From Methanobacteriota archaeon (GTDB lineage: Archaea; Thermoplasmatota; Poseidoniia; Poseidoniales; Thalassarchaeaceae): a stretch of 64,000 nt of DNA. Positions 18,701 to 26,913 of the stretch are shown here, one piece after another; position 1 is the stretch's first letter, and every line of letters begins with the position of its first letter. The translations under genes were made by a program, and so were the position numbers. The stretch is from positions 1 through 64,000 of the forward strand of contig JABIKU010000002.1 of assembly GCA_018654845.1 (NCBI GenBank). Direction: 5' to 3'. The notes under the pieces were generated by a model, which did no database searches, had not been told where the DNA came from, and worked only from the letters and a program-made list of their open reading frames with translations.

Positions 18701-19480
18701 ATCGGAAGATTAGTCGGAGCTACTCTAATCGAAGCATTGCCTTTCCCATTGACTGTCGATCCGTTTGAAGGGAATTTGACTGAATGGAAATTACCATGGT
18801 TTCTACTTGAAGCAATTCTAATTCTATGTGTAGTCGGTAATGCTTGGATTAATCAAAAACGAAAAGAACTCGACAAAGAAGCCTCCAAAACCGAAGGTGC
18901 TCGTACGATTGCAGTTGTTCTATTGTCGTTTGGCCCAGCTGGAATTCTTTCAGTAATTTTTTCTTTAAATCATGTTTTGAAACACAAACAAACTACCGAC
19001 CTAGGATTACTTATTCCAACAGGATTTATTTCCCTCATCGCAATTTCTTCATGGAACGATGGACTAGGAGAATTTATTCCACATTTGACGCTCTGGCTTG
19101 GTATCCTCATCATGATTTCCTGTGCATTGACTGTTCCATACAAAGGTGGTGACTGGACAATGGTTTTGGCCATCGATGCTCACCTCCTAATTTTCATTGG
19201 AATTCTCTCGACTGGCCAATTGACTACGATTATTATGCCTTTAATTCTAATTGCAATGTCAACGACAATTTGGGTAATTGGCATCCTAGAATTCCGCAAA
19301 GTTCTCAGAATTTGGGGTCTTGTCGATCTGCTAATTGCCATCCTCGCCTCATTGCTTTTCCTTGGCTCAACAATTCTCGAACCTACTACATTGTTGATTG
19401 CACTCATACTCCTTGCCAGCGAACTAGGATTGGTCTCTTGGCTCGGCCTTGCAAATGAAAAAGAGTTAATCAAAGATTAA
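15758..19480 (+). CDS. Very large polytopic membrane protein (1240 aa), unknown function
   Basis: Long ORF; ~100-aa acidic soluble N-terminus, then dozens of hydrophobic segments interrupted by one hydrophilic insert (RDAIRAQVKGSDGIKSLSESEGSLSNFDPRIAEMQAIRKQKREKGDAEDIEDLYL). Confidence 0.8.
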   Translation: MVAEEQDDSIIRRRAFKISDSIELEDVLIPQKEEISVETNADVEIDEALGDFFDPFAENDENTPGVIGRDGTVKVAPDTDVITDLAKEGEKRVNWALMIAMIFVFSGVSLQAGIALSPLLALIVLIGLAGLGFTLSELWVPKENLHLLGITWAIISMKILYGLAIELHRWEFISTTSLGPLLLGLVAVNVWVAYRHNHDAIAAQSTLILLAIGSSAGSILGEIGVAAMILIATLLVHGLALHRNSGNLAALGVATTNLWVGMHALTDGVSVGSLVILPLETPLLLFLLLMVITCINATMAARFAREENWFSSAFKSVGLGKPGLWGVSISLGMIGAMLAVAANRENLGYALGLITFLGAAFAGSYLVVRGVSWQRVTKPLLFATPFLTMILLLGEQFDFDLGIDSYVLFTFLGSIITGYVILRDQDSVSDRVLWTGAIAILGLLVLLVPTESSDAGGDGGRLLLAALASLHIGTAYLAIKRNSPSLAGITVLLPWIWILIEEVAEETIRTILVANEINDPGSIIDIDPIPLFIYLAISSILLIIVNLRLGKTGVNLASQFLGLTEISASIRDSGLLQLWSLGLWLPMLTILFLARFGGFTAPTLLVLLSILTAMHIGSEIFRKRVGSASTMLIIIAIFFFALQWQFGLAEPLMLIFCIMTMILLFKDGGVHQGRYTIGMTLMGVQLLLLLAQRDIGMILPEMSSIPTLQSDQIALICTLIIVASYLPQAPKMEKLLNPALASLFLLSTMVVLSYKIGDSLIQFSSLGLFAGSTVWLVANGEIRHELKSIATRDAIRAQVKGSDGIKSLSESEGSLSNFDPRIAEMQAIRKQKREKGDAEDIEDLYLTDNTHKPIIVSLVLILVLISATILSLLLGPQPIVLIGAGIFATILVSVARYRTQGLELELPHFAGMEMPVAIAISGLVFAHTAGHLGPGASNRELFDLAVLVILVFELGVVSLMNQKNILERLSIAIDWFILPILIGRLVGATLIEALPFPLTVDPFEGNLTEWKLPWFLLEAILILCVVGNAWINQKRKELDKEASKTEGARTIAVVLLSFGPAGILSVIFSLNHVLKHKQTTDLGLLIPTGFISLIAISSWNDGLGEFIPHLTLWLGILIMISCALTVPYKGGDWTMVLAIDAHLLIFIGILSTGQLTTIIMPLILIAMSTTIWVIGILEFRKVLRIWGLVDLLIAILASLLFLGSTILEPTTLLIALILLASELGLVSWLGLANEKELIKD

Positions 19481-19578
19481 TTTGTCAAATCACCAAAATC
19501 ATTGTACTCACAAGCGATTTGAAAATAATATCACCAAATAATGCTATCACACCATAGGCTAACCTTGATGACGGACGG

Positions 19579-20538
19579 GTGCGACAAAGAACCATGACGA
19601 GGTCATGGATAGCCGATACCTCCGACGAGGTCGAGCATCCACCTATCCCATTAGGTCTCAATGAGATGGCGGTGCCGAGAGCCGCAATCTTACTCTCACT
19701 CGGCACCGCAGTCGTCATTCTAATCTCAGTAATTTGGCTCGGCTTTGCCGCATGGCAATTTCAAAAAGAATTGACAAATACTTTCGGTGCTGCTGATGAG
19801 ACTCTTCTCAAAGATGGTGACCGATGGAATTGGGAAGTTGATTTATTATTCGACACATGTGATTCTCGGCTCGGAGATTGGGATTGGCCAGAAGTCCTAG
19901 CCGAACAAGATGACAAATTCCTTTATCCAGGTGAATTAAGGTGCGATTGGGAACATCAAGGGAATTACGATCGAGCAAGTTTAGTGATCTATAATCGAGG
20001 TAATGCAACATTAGATTTAGTTCTTGAAATCATAGGTGGAGCTGTCGAATTTGCTGCCGAAGGTGATTCAAATATGCTCGTAAATGGACTTCAAGGAAAT
20101 GACACTATTATTATCGAATTACGATTATTGGATGACGTAACAGAACAAAGTATCACGATTACTGCAACCCACGTTGCAGTGCAAGATGCAATCGTTACTC
20201 TCGATGTAAATCTGTTTAAGGGCACCGAAGAAGAAACTATTCATGGAAGCGATGGTGATCGATTAGAAGTCCATTACAAAGTTTGGGATGCCGATACCGA
20301 TGAATTACTCGATGAAGGCGATTTATTGGTTACCGCAGGAGATGATTCAAACTATATCAAAGGATTTGGTTGGTCTGCGATTGGATTAGACATCGGCGAC
20401 GATAGAGGGCTTTTGAGTCCAGGAACGACTCATACGACGCTTCTGCCTCCCCCCATCGCTTACGGAAATAGTGATGGTCATCAATTACAAAACTCTTGGC
20501 TGAAGTTTGAATTGAAGGTAGATAGAGCACTCGCCTGA
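19579..20538 (+). CDS. Membrane-anchored extracytoplasmic protein, unknown function
   Basis: 319-aa ORF with one N-terminal TM (AAILLSLGTAVVILISVIWLGFAAW) and a soluble acidic remainder. Confidence 0.65.
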   Translation: MRQRTMTRSWIADTSDEVEHPPIPLGLNEMAVPRAAILLSLGTAVVILISVIWLGFAAWQFQKELTNTFGAADETLLKDGDRWNWEVDLLFDTCDSRLGDWDWPEVLAEQDDKFLYPGELRCDWEHQGNYDRASLVIYNRGNATLDLVLEIIGGAVEFAAEGDSNMLVNGLQGNDTIIIELRLLDDVTEQSITITATHVAVQDAIVTLDVNLFKGTEEETIHGSDGDRLEVHYKVWDADTDELLDEGDLLVTAGDDSNYIKGFGWSAIGLDIGDDRGLLSPGTTHTTLLPPPIAYGNSDGHQLQNSWLKFELKVDRALA

Positions 20539-20585
20539 CCTAGTTAGATGGAAAATGACTTGACTGAGCATGTAGGGGCGAGATT

Positions 20586-21890
20586 GTGTCTGAGGCCTCG
20601 AAACATACTGCGTTGATTCCTTCCGAGAAGATAATTGCTGAAGCGCAGAAGCGTGCTGAAGCAAAATCTGCGCGTAAAGGCGAGCCGGCCTTCCACATGT
20701 CAGATGATATGCGCCGACTCTCGACTCCTTGGCCTGTATGCTTAGCTCGAGCTAGCCAAATCGATGCTGCTGATTTGCCAGCCGGAGTCATTCTCGATGC
20801 TGCGGCAGGTTCGGGCGCGCAATTGATGGCTCTTGCTAGCGTTTTATCGCGCCCGGCTCTCGGGATTGAATTGGATGGTAATGTCGCTGTAATGTGTGCG
20901 GCAAATATGCACCAAATAGCGCTTGAGGAGAAAGATTCACGTACATTAGATCGAGTAATTATCGGAGATGGTAGCGATGCTGATGGAGCGATTACAACTT
21001 ATTGGAATAACTTGAGAGAAGCAGGAACAAGAGCCCACCCACCCATCGCAATGCTGCATCTTGATCCTGCGCGTCCACGGGACGCGCAAAATCATCATCT
21101 CGATGAGATGCAGCCACCTATCGGGCCATTACTATCCTCGTGGAAAGAATTCCTTCAGACTGGCCCAAGAGGGCCGGCAATCCTTCTTGATTTATCCCCT
21201 CGCCTAGGTGATGATCAACAGAGTATGATCGATGCAATTGCTGCCATGACTTTTCCCGGTGTGAGCAAGACTTGGGAATGGCTCAGTCAAGGCGGTGGAC
21301 GCATCGACAGACTCTCACTGTGGATAGGTGCAATTTCCTCTGAACAAACCCATAGATGCATTCGAATGGGGAGGAAAAATATCCTCGCTATTATCGAAGG
21401 AACTCCACAATCTTCAAACCAAGTTAAACTAACATCTCCTCCCCCATATGGAGCTTATATTTCGATAATCGATCCGGCTTTGTTACAAAGCGGCCTACAA
21501 GAAAATTGGATTACTACTGCTATTCCGAAAGATACTGGATACTCGTGGATTCGAACCGAAGGTCGTCGTCCACTACTAATTCACACCGAAGCTCTAATCG
21601 ATGACCCGAATGTGATGGGTTTTGTCGTCGCGTCAGGTAAGGTCAGCCAACACCGACTTGCACCACCAGAATTGCACTCTATTGACCAGATTGCTTCGGG
21701 TGTTGCAAGACACGATATTGGTAAGGTCACTCTGCGTTGTAATCTAGATCCAAAAATACAACCGACGATACAACGCCGACTTGACAAGGCACTGAAAGAA
21801 ATCGATGGTGAAAAAGCATTCATGATCGATATAATGATGTCTCGAGGTGTGGGCAGTCACACACTCTATGTCGTTTGCAAAGAAGATTAA
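20586..21890 (+). CDS. Class I SAM-dependent methyltransferase with THUMP-like C-terminal domain
   Basis: ILDAAAGSGAQLMALASVLSRPALGIELD (motif I), MLHLDPARPRDAQ; C-term ...TLRCNLDPKIQPTIQRRLDKALKEIDGEKAFMIDIM..GSHTLYVV resembles THUMP-like. Confidence 0.7.
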   Translation: MSEASKHTALIPSEKIIAEAQKRAEAKSARKGEPAFHMSDDMRRLSTPWPVCLARASQIDAADLPAGVILDAAAGSGAQLMALASVLSRPALGIELDGNVAVMCAANMHQIALEEKDSRTLDRVIIGDGSDADGAITTYWNNLREAGTRAHPPIAMLHLDPARPRDAQNHHLDEMQPPIGPLLSSWKEFLQTGPRGPAILLDLSPRLGDDQQSMIDAIAAMTFPGVSKTWEWLSQGGGRIDRLSLWIGAISSEQTHRCIRMGRKNILAIIEGTPQSSNQVKLTSPPPYGAYISIIDPALLQSGLQENWITTAIPKDTGYSWIRTEGRRPLLIHTEALIDDPNVMGFVVASGKVSQHRLAPPELHSIDQIASGVARHDIGKVTLRCNLDPKIQPTIQRRLDKALKEIDGEKAFMIDIMMSRGVGSHTLYVVCKED

Positions 21891-21912
21891 TCAGAAATAT
21901 ACCTAAAAATTC

Positions 21913-21989
21913 CCTACCTAAAGGTAGGCGGCTGCTTGAAATAGGGTTGGTAGGTCGCGAGGACGCCCAAAAGGCCACCGGAAACGGTG
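21913..21989 (+). promoter_or_regulatory. Candidate structured 5' leader of the rps13-rps4-rps11-rpoD operon
   Basis: Hairpin CCTACC-TAAA-GGTAGG (21913-21928) and GNRA hairpin CACCG-GAAA-CGGTG (21976-21989), with short GCG-AGGA-CGC (21957-21966) between. Confidence 0.45.
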
Positions 21990-22008
21990 AACACGGGGGA
22001 ACCGTACA

Positions 22009-22473
22009 ATGAGTAAGAAAACAGAAGAACTTGGAGATGACTTCTCCTACATCATCAGATTGGCTGACAGTGACATAGACGGACTGAAGCCTATCGCCAT
22101 TGGACTTACCTCGGTCAAGGGGGTCGGCGTTCGCACATCACAGCAACTCTGCCGACTCGCAATGATCGATGGAAAGAGGCTCGGCGGGCATCTGTCAAAT
22201 GAGGAACAAGATCAACTCAGAGCAACAATAGACGAATACGCGACCAAAGTTCCTTGGTGGTTAGTGAACCGCCAGCGAGACCTTGAATCGAATGAAGATG
22301 CACACCTAGTGGCAATGGATGTCAAGATGATCTTGAAGGATGATATTTCCCGCCTCGCAGGAATGAAGACCTACCGCGGTCTACGCCACCGAAGTGGCCA
22401 CAAGGTTCGCGGGCAGCGTCTTCGTAGCAACGGCCGTAGTGGCACTGCACTCGGTGTGCAGAGGAAGAAGTGA
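22009..22473 (+). CDS. rps13: 30S ribosomal protein S13
   Basis: KPIAIGLTSVKGVGVRTSQQLCRLAMID...MKTYRGLRHRSGHKVRGQRLRSNGRSG. Confidence 0.97.
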   Translation: MSKKTEELGDDFSYIIRLADSDIDGLKPIAIGLTSVKGVGVRTSQQLCRLAMIDGKRLGGHLSNEEQDQLRATIDEYATKVPWWLVNRQRDLESNEDAHLVAMDVKMILKDDISRLAGMKTYRGLRHRSGHKVRGQRLRSNGRSGTALGVQRKK

Positions 22474-22483
22474 GGTGTTTTAA

Positions 22484-23179
22484 ATGGGAGATCCAAAATT
22501 TGCACGTTCTAAGACACAAACTCCAACCCACCCTTGGAAACAAGCTCGTATCGATGAAGAGCACGCTTTGAAGGAAAAGTACGGTTTGAAGAAAACCGGT
22601 GGAATGAATGAAATTTGGCGAGAAAAATCCGCCCTACGTCGCCACCGAAATCAAGCGATGAAGTTAATCGGTCGAGTCGATACTTCTGAAGGACATTATG
22701 CACGTGAAGAAAACGACTTGGTAAATTCATTATGCCGACAAGGATTGCTAGCTGAAGGAGCTCGAGTCGACGATGTTTTACAAATCGAGGTCGAGAACAT
22801 GTTGTCTCGCAGATTACAATCCGTTGTATATTATCGCGGATTCGCACCTTCAATGCGCGGTGCTCGAAATATGATTGTTCACGGCCATATATCGATTGGT
22901 GAACAACGTATGACTGTGCCAGGATACCATATCCTCAAGTCCGAGGAAGAGCAACTTTGCTATTCCTCAAACTCAGTTTACAACAACCCAGACCACCCAT
23001 TCCGTGTCGAGATGGAACAACTCCGTCTGACAATGGTTGCCGATGAAGAAGAGGAAGCGGTAGGCGGAGCATCGCCAGATGGTCCTCATGCAGCTACCGA
23101 AGAATTCGTAGAACAGATCAAGAAAGATTCTGCTGAAGCTCCGATTGTAGAAGACACTATTCCTAAGGAGGCGAGCTGA
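22484..23179 (+). CDS. rps4: 30S ribosomal protein S4
   Basis: MGDPKFARSKTQTPTHPWKQARIDEEHALKEKYGLK..., RRLQSVVYYRGFAPSMRGARNMIVHGHISI; acidic C-terminal extension. Confidence 0.97.
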   Translation: MGDPKFARSKTQTPTHPWKQARIDEEHALKEKYGLKKTGGMNEIWREKSALRRHRNQAMKLIGRVDTSEGHYAREENDLVNSLCRQGLLAEGARVDDVLQIEVENMLSRRLQSVVYYRGFAPSMRGARNMIVHGHISIGEQRMTVPGYHILKSEEEQLCYSSNSVYNNPDHPFRVEMEQLRLTMVADEEEEAVGGASPDGPHAATEEFVEQIKKDSAEAPIVEDTIPKEAS

Positions 23180-23559
23180 TGGGACACAAGGCAATTCTAC
23201 ATATTTTCAGTACTCACAATAATGTATTAATTACCGCTACCGATCTAACCGGCGCGGAAACAATCTGCAAGGTTTCGGGTGGAATGGTCACCAAGGGCGG
23301 AAGCGATTCTGGCGGACAGTTTGCATCTACAAGAGCAGCTGAGCGAATCGCTGAAATGCTTTCCGAGAAGGAATTCGATCAAGTAATCGTCAAGTATCGC
23401 GGTGCTGGTGGAAACCGTTCACACAGCGCCCCAGGTGCTACTGCAGCAATCCGTGCTCTAACTCGTGCAGGGGTTCAAATCACACGAATCGAAGACGTCA
23501 CTCCAATCCCAACGGATGGGACTAAGGCGAAGGGGGGCCGTCGTGGCCGTAGAGTTTGA
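23179..23559 (+). CDS. rps11: 30S ribosomal protein S11
   Basis: ILHIFSTHNNVLITATDLTGAETICKVSGGMVTKG...IEDVTPIPTDGTKAKGGRRGRRV. Confidence 0.98.
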   Translation: MGHKAILHIFSTHNNVLITATDLTGAETICKVSGGMVTKGGSDSGGQFASTRAAERIAEMLSEKEFDQVIVKYRGAGGNRSHSAPGATAAIRALTRAGVQITRIEDVTPIPTDGTKAKGGRRGRRV

Positions 23560-23570
23560 GGTGAAAAAAA

Positions 23571-24461
23571 ATGGTAGATATTACAATTCTTGAAGAATCT
23601 GATTCCAAGATAAAAATCTTGGTTGCAAAGACCGACCGCGCTTTCGTCAATTCGATTCGTCGTGCGTTAATTTCCGATATCCCCAAAATGGCTATCGAAA
23701 CAGTTCGCTTCGAATTAGGCACCATCGAACAGGATGATCACGTCTGGGAAACAACCGGACCTCTTCCCGATGAGATGATTGCTCAACGATTGGCAATGGT
23801 GCCAATTCCAACCGACCATGATGAATTTTATTTCCAAGACGAATGCCCAACTTGTGCTGAACTCATTGAAGCAGACCGTGGTTGCGTGCAGTGTTGCATG
23901 TTCTTTGGGTGCAAGGTTTTCGGTAGTGAAGAAGGTACTGAGGTTACAGCTGGTGATTTGAATTATCTCGGCGCTGACCTAGGTTTACAAATTCTAGATG
24001 AATACAAACCGATTGTTCTAACCAAATTATTCCGTGGCCAAATGGTCGAGTTTTATGCTACAGCGATTATGGGCCGTGGAAGAGATCATGCAAAATGGTC
24101 CCCGGTTTGTGGCGTCACTTTCCAACCAAAATATGTTGGACAAATTAATATTAAGAGCCGAGCAAAGATGCTTTGGGATCTCGATCTCGAGATTAATGCA
24201 AAGGATTTCGATAAAGAAGGACGACTTGAAGATTATCAAAAGGTCGAGCAACTTATCGCTGACTTACATCATGTTGGAGCAGGTACCGAAGAATCACGAA
24301 CATTCAAAAATGCAGTAACCGTAGAAGCAGTACCTGGTGAATTTATTCTTTCCTTCGAAACCGATGGTTCAATGACTCCGCGTGTGGCTTTTGAAAAGGC
24401 TTTTGCAGAACTTGCAGAACGATTTAGCCTAATCGATGAAGACTTCGCGGCAGTCCTCTAA
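23571..24461 (+). CDS. rpoD: DNA-directed RNA polymerase subunit D
   Basis: NSIRRALISDIPKMAIETVRFELGTIEQDDHVWETTGPLPDEMIAQRLAMVPIPTD; Cys-rich Fe-S-type insert CPTCAEL...GCVQCCMFFGC. Confidence 0.95.
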   Translation: MVDITILEESDSKIKILVAKTDRAFVNSIRRALISDIPKMAIETVRFELGTIEQDDHVWETTGPLPDEMIAQRLAMVPIPTDHDEFYFQDECPTCAELIEADRGCVQCCMFFGCKVFGSEEGTEVTAGDLNYLGADLGLQILDEYKPIVLTKLFRGQMVEFYATAIMGRGRDHAKWSPVCGVTFQPKYVGQINIKSRAKMLWDLDLEINAKDFDKEGRLEDYQKVEQLIADLHHVGAGTEESRTFKNAVTVEAVPGEFILSFETDGSMTPRVAFEKAFAELAERFSLIDEDFAAVL

Positions 24462-24502
24462 TCAAAACGAGGATTTTATTTCTCAAAGGGATAGGCGAGC
24501 CT

Positions 24503-25480
24503 ATGTCGGTGCTCCTCGGACGAGGTATGGCTGGTGCTCACATCACTCTAATTTTTACCGTTGAAGATCAAACAGAAGACCCGATTGAGCAAGGTAGCCT
24601 AGGAGCCGGCTTCTCACTTCACGATGGCATTGAAGCCATCGCTCGAGGAATCGAAGGTGATTTTGGATTGCAAGTACGATTCCTTGATTGTGATGGCGAT
24701 GAATCGTTGTACCGAGAAGTTCTCGAAACATTAGCTTTCGAACTCCCCTCAACAAAGAATTACGCATGGGAAATCGCCATCAGAATGGCACTTCCTACAT
24801 CTCAGGGATTTGGCATGTCTGCAGCAGGTGCTGTCGCAGCTGCTGCCGCATTCCTCAGAGCGATGGGGGAGCCACATGAAGAAAGCATGCGCAGATCATT
24901 TTTTCTCGCCCATCGAATCGAGCGAAAACGCTCTTCCGGCTTAGGTGATGTAACAGCATTATCTGCGGGAGGAGTTGAACGAAGAATTAGAGCAGGTGCA
25001 CCCTTTAGTGGGGAGTTATTAGATCGTGGGCCGGGCCGGGCAGATGGTTGGACTGAACATACTCCAGTACTGTTGGCATGGCGAAAAAAATCGGGAAAAC
25101 ACACATCAATCTACATTAATGATCCAAAATGGAAACAATCAATTTCTGATGCTGGAAATGCTCAGATGGCTTCACTTTCTCAAGGAGATTGGAAATCATC
25201 GCGATGGAATGAATTGATTATTGGAGCGGAAAAATTTGCTGAAGAGAGTGGCTTGCTAACCGATTCTGAAAGAACTGGAATTATCGATATTGCGAAAAAA
25301 TCTATTGATGAAATAAGCGCTTCAGATCGATTAACTCCACTACTCTGCATGCTTGGAGAAAGTGTCGTAATCGTACCATCAAATCTTGATTACGATGGTA
25401 GTGACTTCGAAAAATTGAATGCTTTATTGAATGAAGCAGGACTAAATTCAAAAATAAGTCGAATTGGTTCACTCTTCTGA
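24503..25480 (+). CDS. Pantoate kinase (archaeal GHMP kinase family)
   Basis: GSLGAGFSLHDGIEAI, PTSQGFGMSAAGAVAAAAAFLRAMG, RKRSSGLGDVTALSAGGVERRIRAGAP. Confidence 0.85.
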   Translation: MSVLLGRGMAGAHITLIFTVEDQTEDPIEQGSLGAGFSLHDGIEAIARGIEGDFGLQVRFLDCDGDESLYREVLETLAFELPSTKNYAWEIAIRMALPTSQGFGMSAAGAVAAAAAFLRAMGEPHEESMRRSFFLAHRIERKRSSGLGDVTALSAGGVERRIRAGAPFSGELLDRGPGRADGWTEHTPVLLAWRKKSGKHTSIYINDPKWKQSISDAGNAQMASLSQGDWKSSRWNELIIGAEKFAEESGLLTDSERTGIIDIAKKSIDEISASDRLTPLLCMLGESVVIVPSNLDYDGSDFEKLNALLNEAGLNSKISRIGSLF

Positions 25481-26533
25481 ATTCTCACGCAATTTCTCGT
25501 GAAAATTTGCCAACGGTGTCAAATCGAGAGGGCTTGAATCGAGAAGAATTGCTCCTTTTAATTTCAGTCCATCACAGAAACCATGGCGATATACGATTGC
25601 GCCTTGACCATATTCGTTTACGTATCGGTTAACCTGCTTCTGAGTTTTCTTCCTCGGAAATCGTAAATCCGCGCCGAAGAAATGCTTGGCATCAATCCAG
25701 GCACAGGGAACTCCATTGATTCGAACATCGTCGAGAAGAAGAAGATCTGGCGTAATGATTGCCCGACCTTCTGATTTCTTTTGTTCGGCGAGCAATTCTT
25801 CCTGACGTCGAAAGCGAACACCGGCCGATTCAAAATAATCACAAAGAATGTCTTCGAAAACCTCTGCTGCGGTTTGGGTCTCTGATTGATTTACTGAGCT
25901 AACACGATCTGCCGCCTCAGCAGCTTCAAATTCTGATTGATCACGCTTATTCATTTTACTCGGTGCCTTCAGAGTTTCTTTAATCTTATTTTTTGACCAT
26001 CCGCGCCCGGTCAAAATCGCACGAAATACATTTACAGGGGGTGCATCAAATCGCTTCGAAAGTGTCAACACACCTTCGCCAGAATCATAGCGGCGACGCA
26101 ATTCATTAGCTCGGCTCATCAAGCGTCCATGAGAGTAAACACTCTTCTCTTGATTCAATGCACTGCGAAGAGATAATGCCTGTTCTAAAGTGATGTTTAA
26201 TCCATCGATTTTCTTTGCGATTTGATCAACCCTTTTCTGTGGAAGAAAGCCAAACTCTCCGGGAGAACAGACCATATTTCCTGCCTTTCTTTGAACGGAT
26301 TTTGGAACTGAATTGACATGCCAATTCACCTTGATTTTCTTTGCTGCTGGCTCGATATCCTGCGGAAATCCCATCGGTGCAGGATTAACAGTAAATCGAT
26401 CTAGCGCCCGCTGAATAGACTCTTTATCATCGCTCACCGACTTCTTTCCATGAGTCGAATTCGACCCACCGGAACGCCGGCGGCGTGGGCGGCGTCCTTG
26501 CCGCCTATCACCGTCCTTCTGTTCACTCAACAC
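25469..26533 (-). CDS. TPD-domain (CDIN1/C15orf41-like) PD-(D/E)XK-type protein
   Basis: LSKRFDAPPVNVFRAILTGRGW, AEVFEDILCDYFESAGVRFRRQEELLAEQ...ITPDLLLLDDVRINGVPCAWIDAKHFFGAD...KQVNRYVNEYGQGAIVYRHGF; TPD motif plus DAK catalytic-like residues. Confidence 0.85.
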   Translation of the reverse strand: MLSEQKDGDRRQGRRPRRRRSGGSNSTHGKKSVSDDKESIQRALDRFTVNPAPMGFPQDIEPAAKKIKVNWHVNSVPKSVQRKAGNMVCSPGEFGFLPQKRVDQIAKKIDGLNITLEQALSLRSALNQEKSVYSHGRLMSRANELRRRYDSGEGVLTLSKRFDAPPVNVFRAILTGRGWSKNKIKETLKAPSKMNKRDQSEFEAAEAADRVSSVNQSETQTAAEVFEDILCDYFESAGVRFRRQEELLAEQKKSEGRAIITPDLLLLDDVRINGVPCAWIDAKHFFGADLRFPRKKTQKQVNRYVNEYGQGAIVYRHGFCDGLKLKGAILLDSSPLDLTPLANFHEKLRENSEE

Positions 26534-26575
26534 TCAGCCCAAAAGACGGCGCCCCATGAACCCACCGAGTCAGAT

Positions 26576-26905
26576 TCATCGATATTTTGCATGAATATCG
26601 TATACAAAGTCTCGGATAGGTAAAGGAATAAACCAGCAGAAAGAGAGTATTGGAAAGGGCAGAGGAAGTCCGGTGGCGATACGTATCAAAGCGCCGCTTT
26701 TGTAAAACCATTTACCATTTTTAAATAGAAAAATAGAATCAAAATTACGAATTTTCTCTGGACAAATTTGTAAGAATGCTTCGCCATCTTCGCTATCTTG
26801 TGCAACCAATCTAAATTTATTTCCACGATCTCTCGATTCAATTATTCGGCCCCACCGTGTACAAGTTGAACAATAACCATCAAACAGAATGATTTGTTCT
26901 GGCAT
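26576..26905 (-). CDS. DCC-family thiol-disulfide oxidoreductase-like protein (DUF393)
   Basis: IILFDGYCSTCTRWGRIIESRDRGNKFRLVAQDSEDG... (DGxCxxC). Confidence 0.85.
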   Translation of the reverse strand: MPEQIILFDGYCSTCTRWGRIIESRDRGNKFRLVAQDSEDGEAFLQICPEKIRNFDSIFLFKNGKWFYKSGALIRIATGLPLPFPILSFCWFIPLPIRDFVYDIHAKYR

Positions 26906-26913
26906 TCAATCAC

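Noticed and set aside
23821-23945. Cys-rich stretch in RpoD as an anomaly
   Set aside because: A Fe-S/cysteine-rich insert is known in archaeal RNAP subunit D; treated as normal variation.
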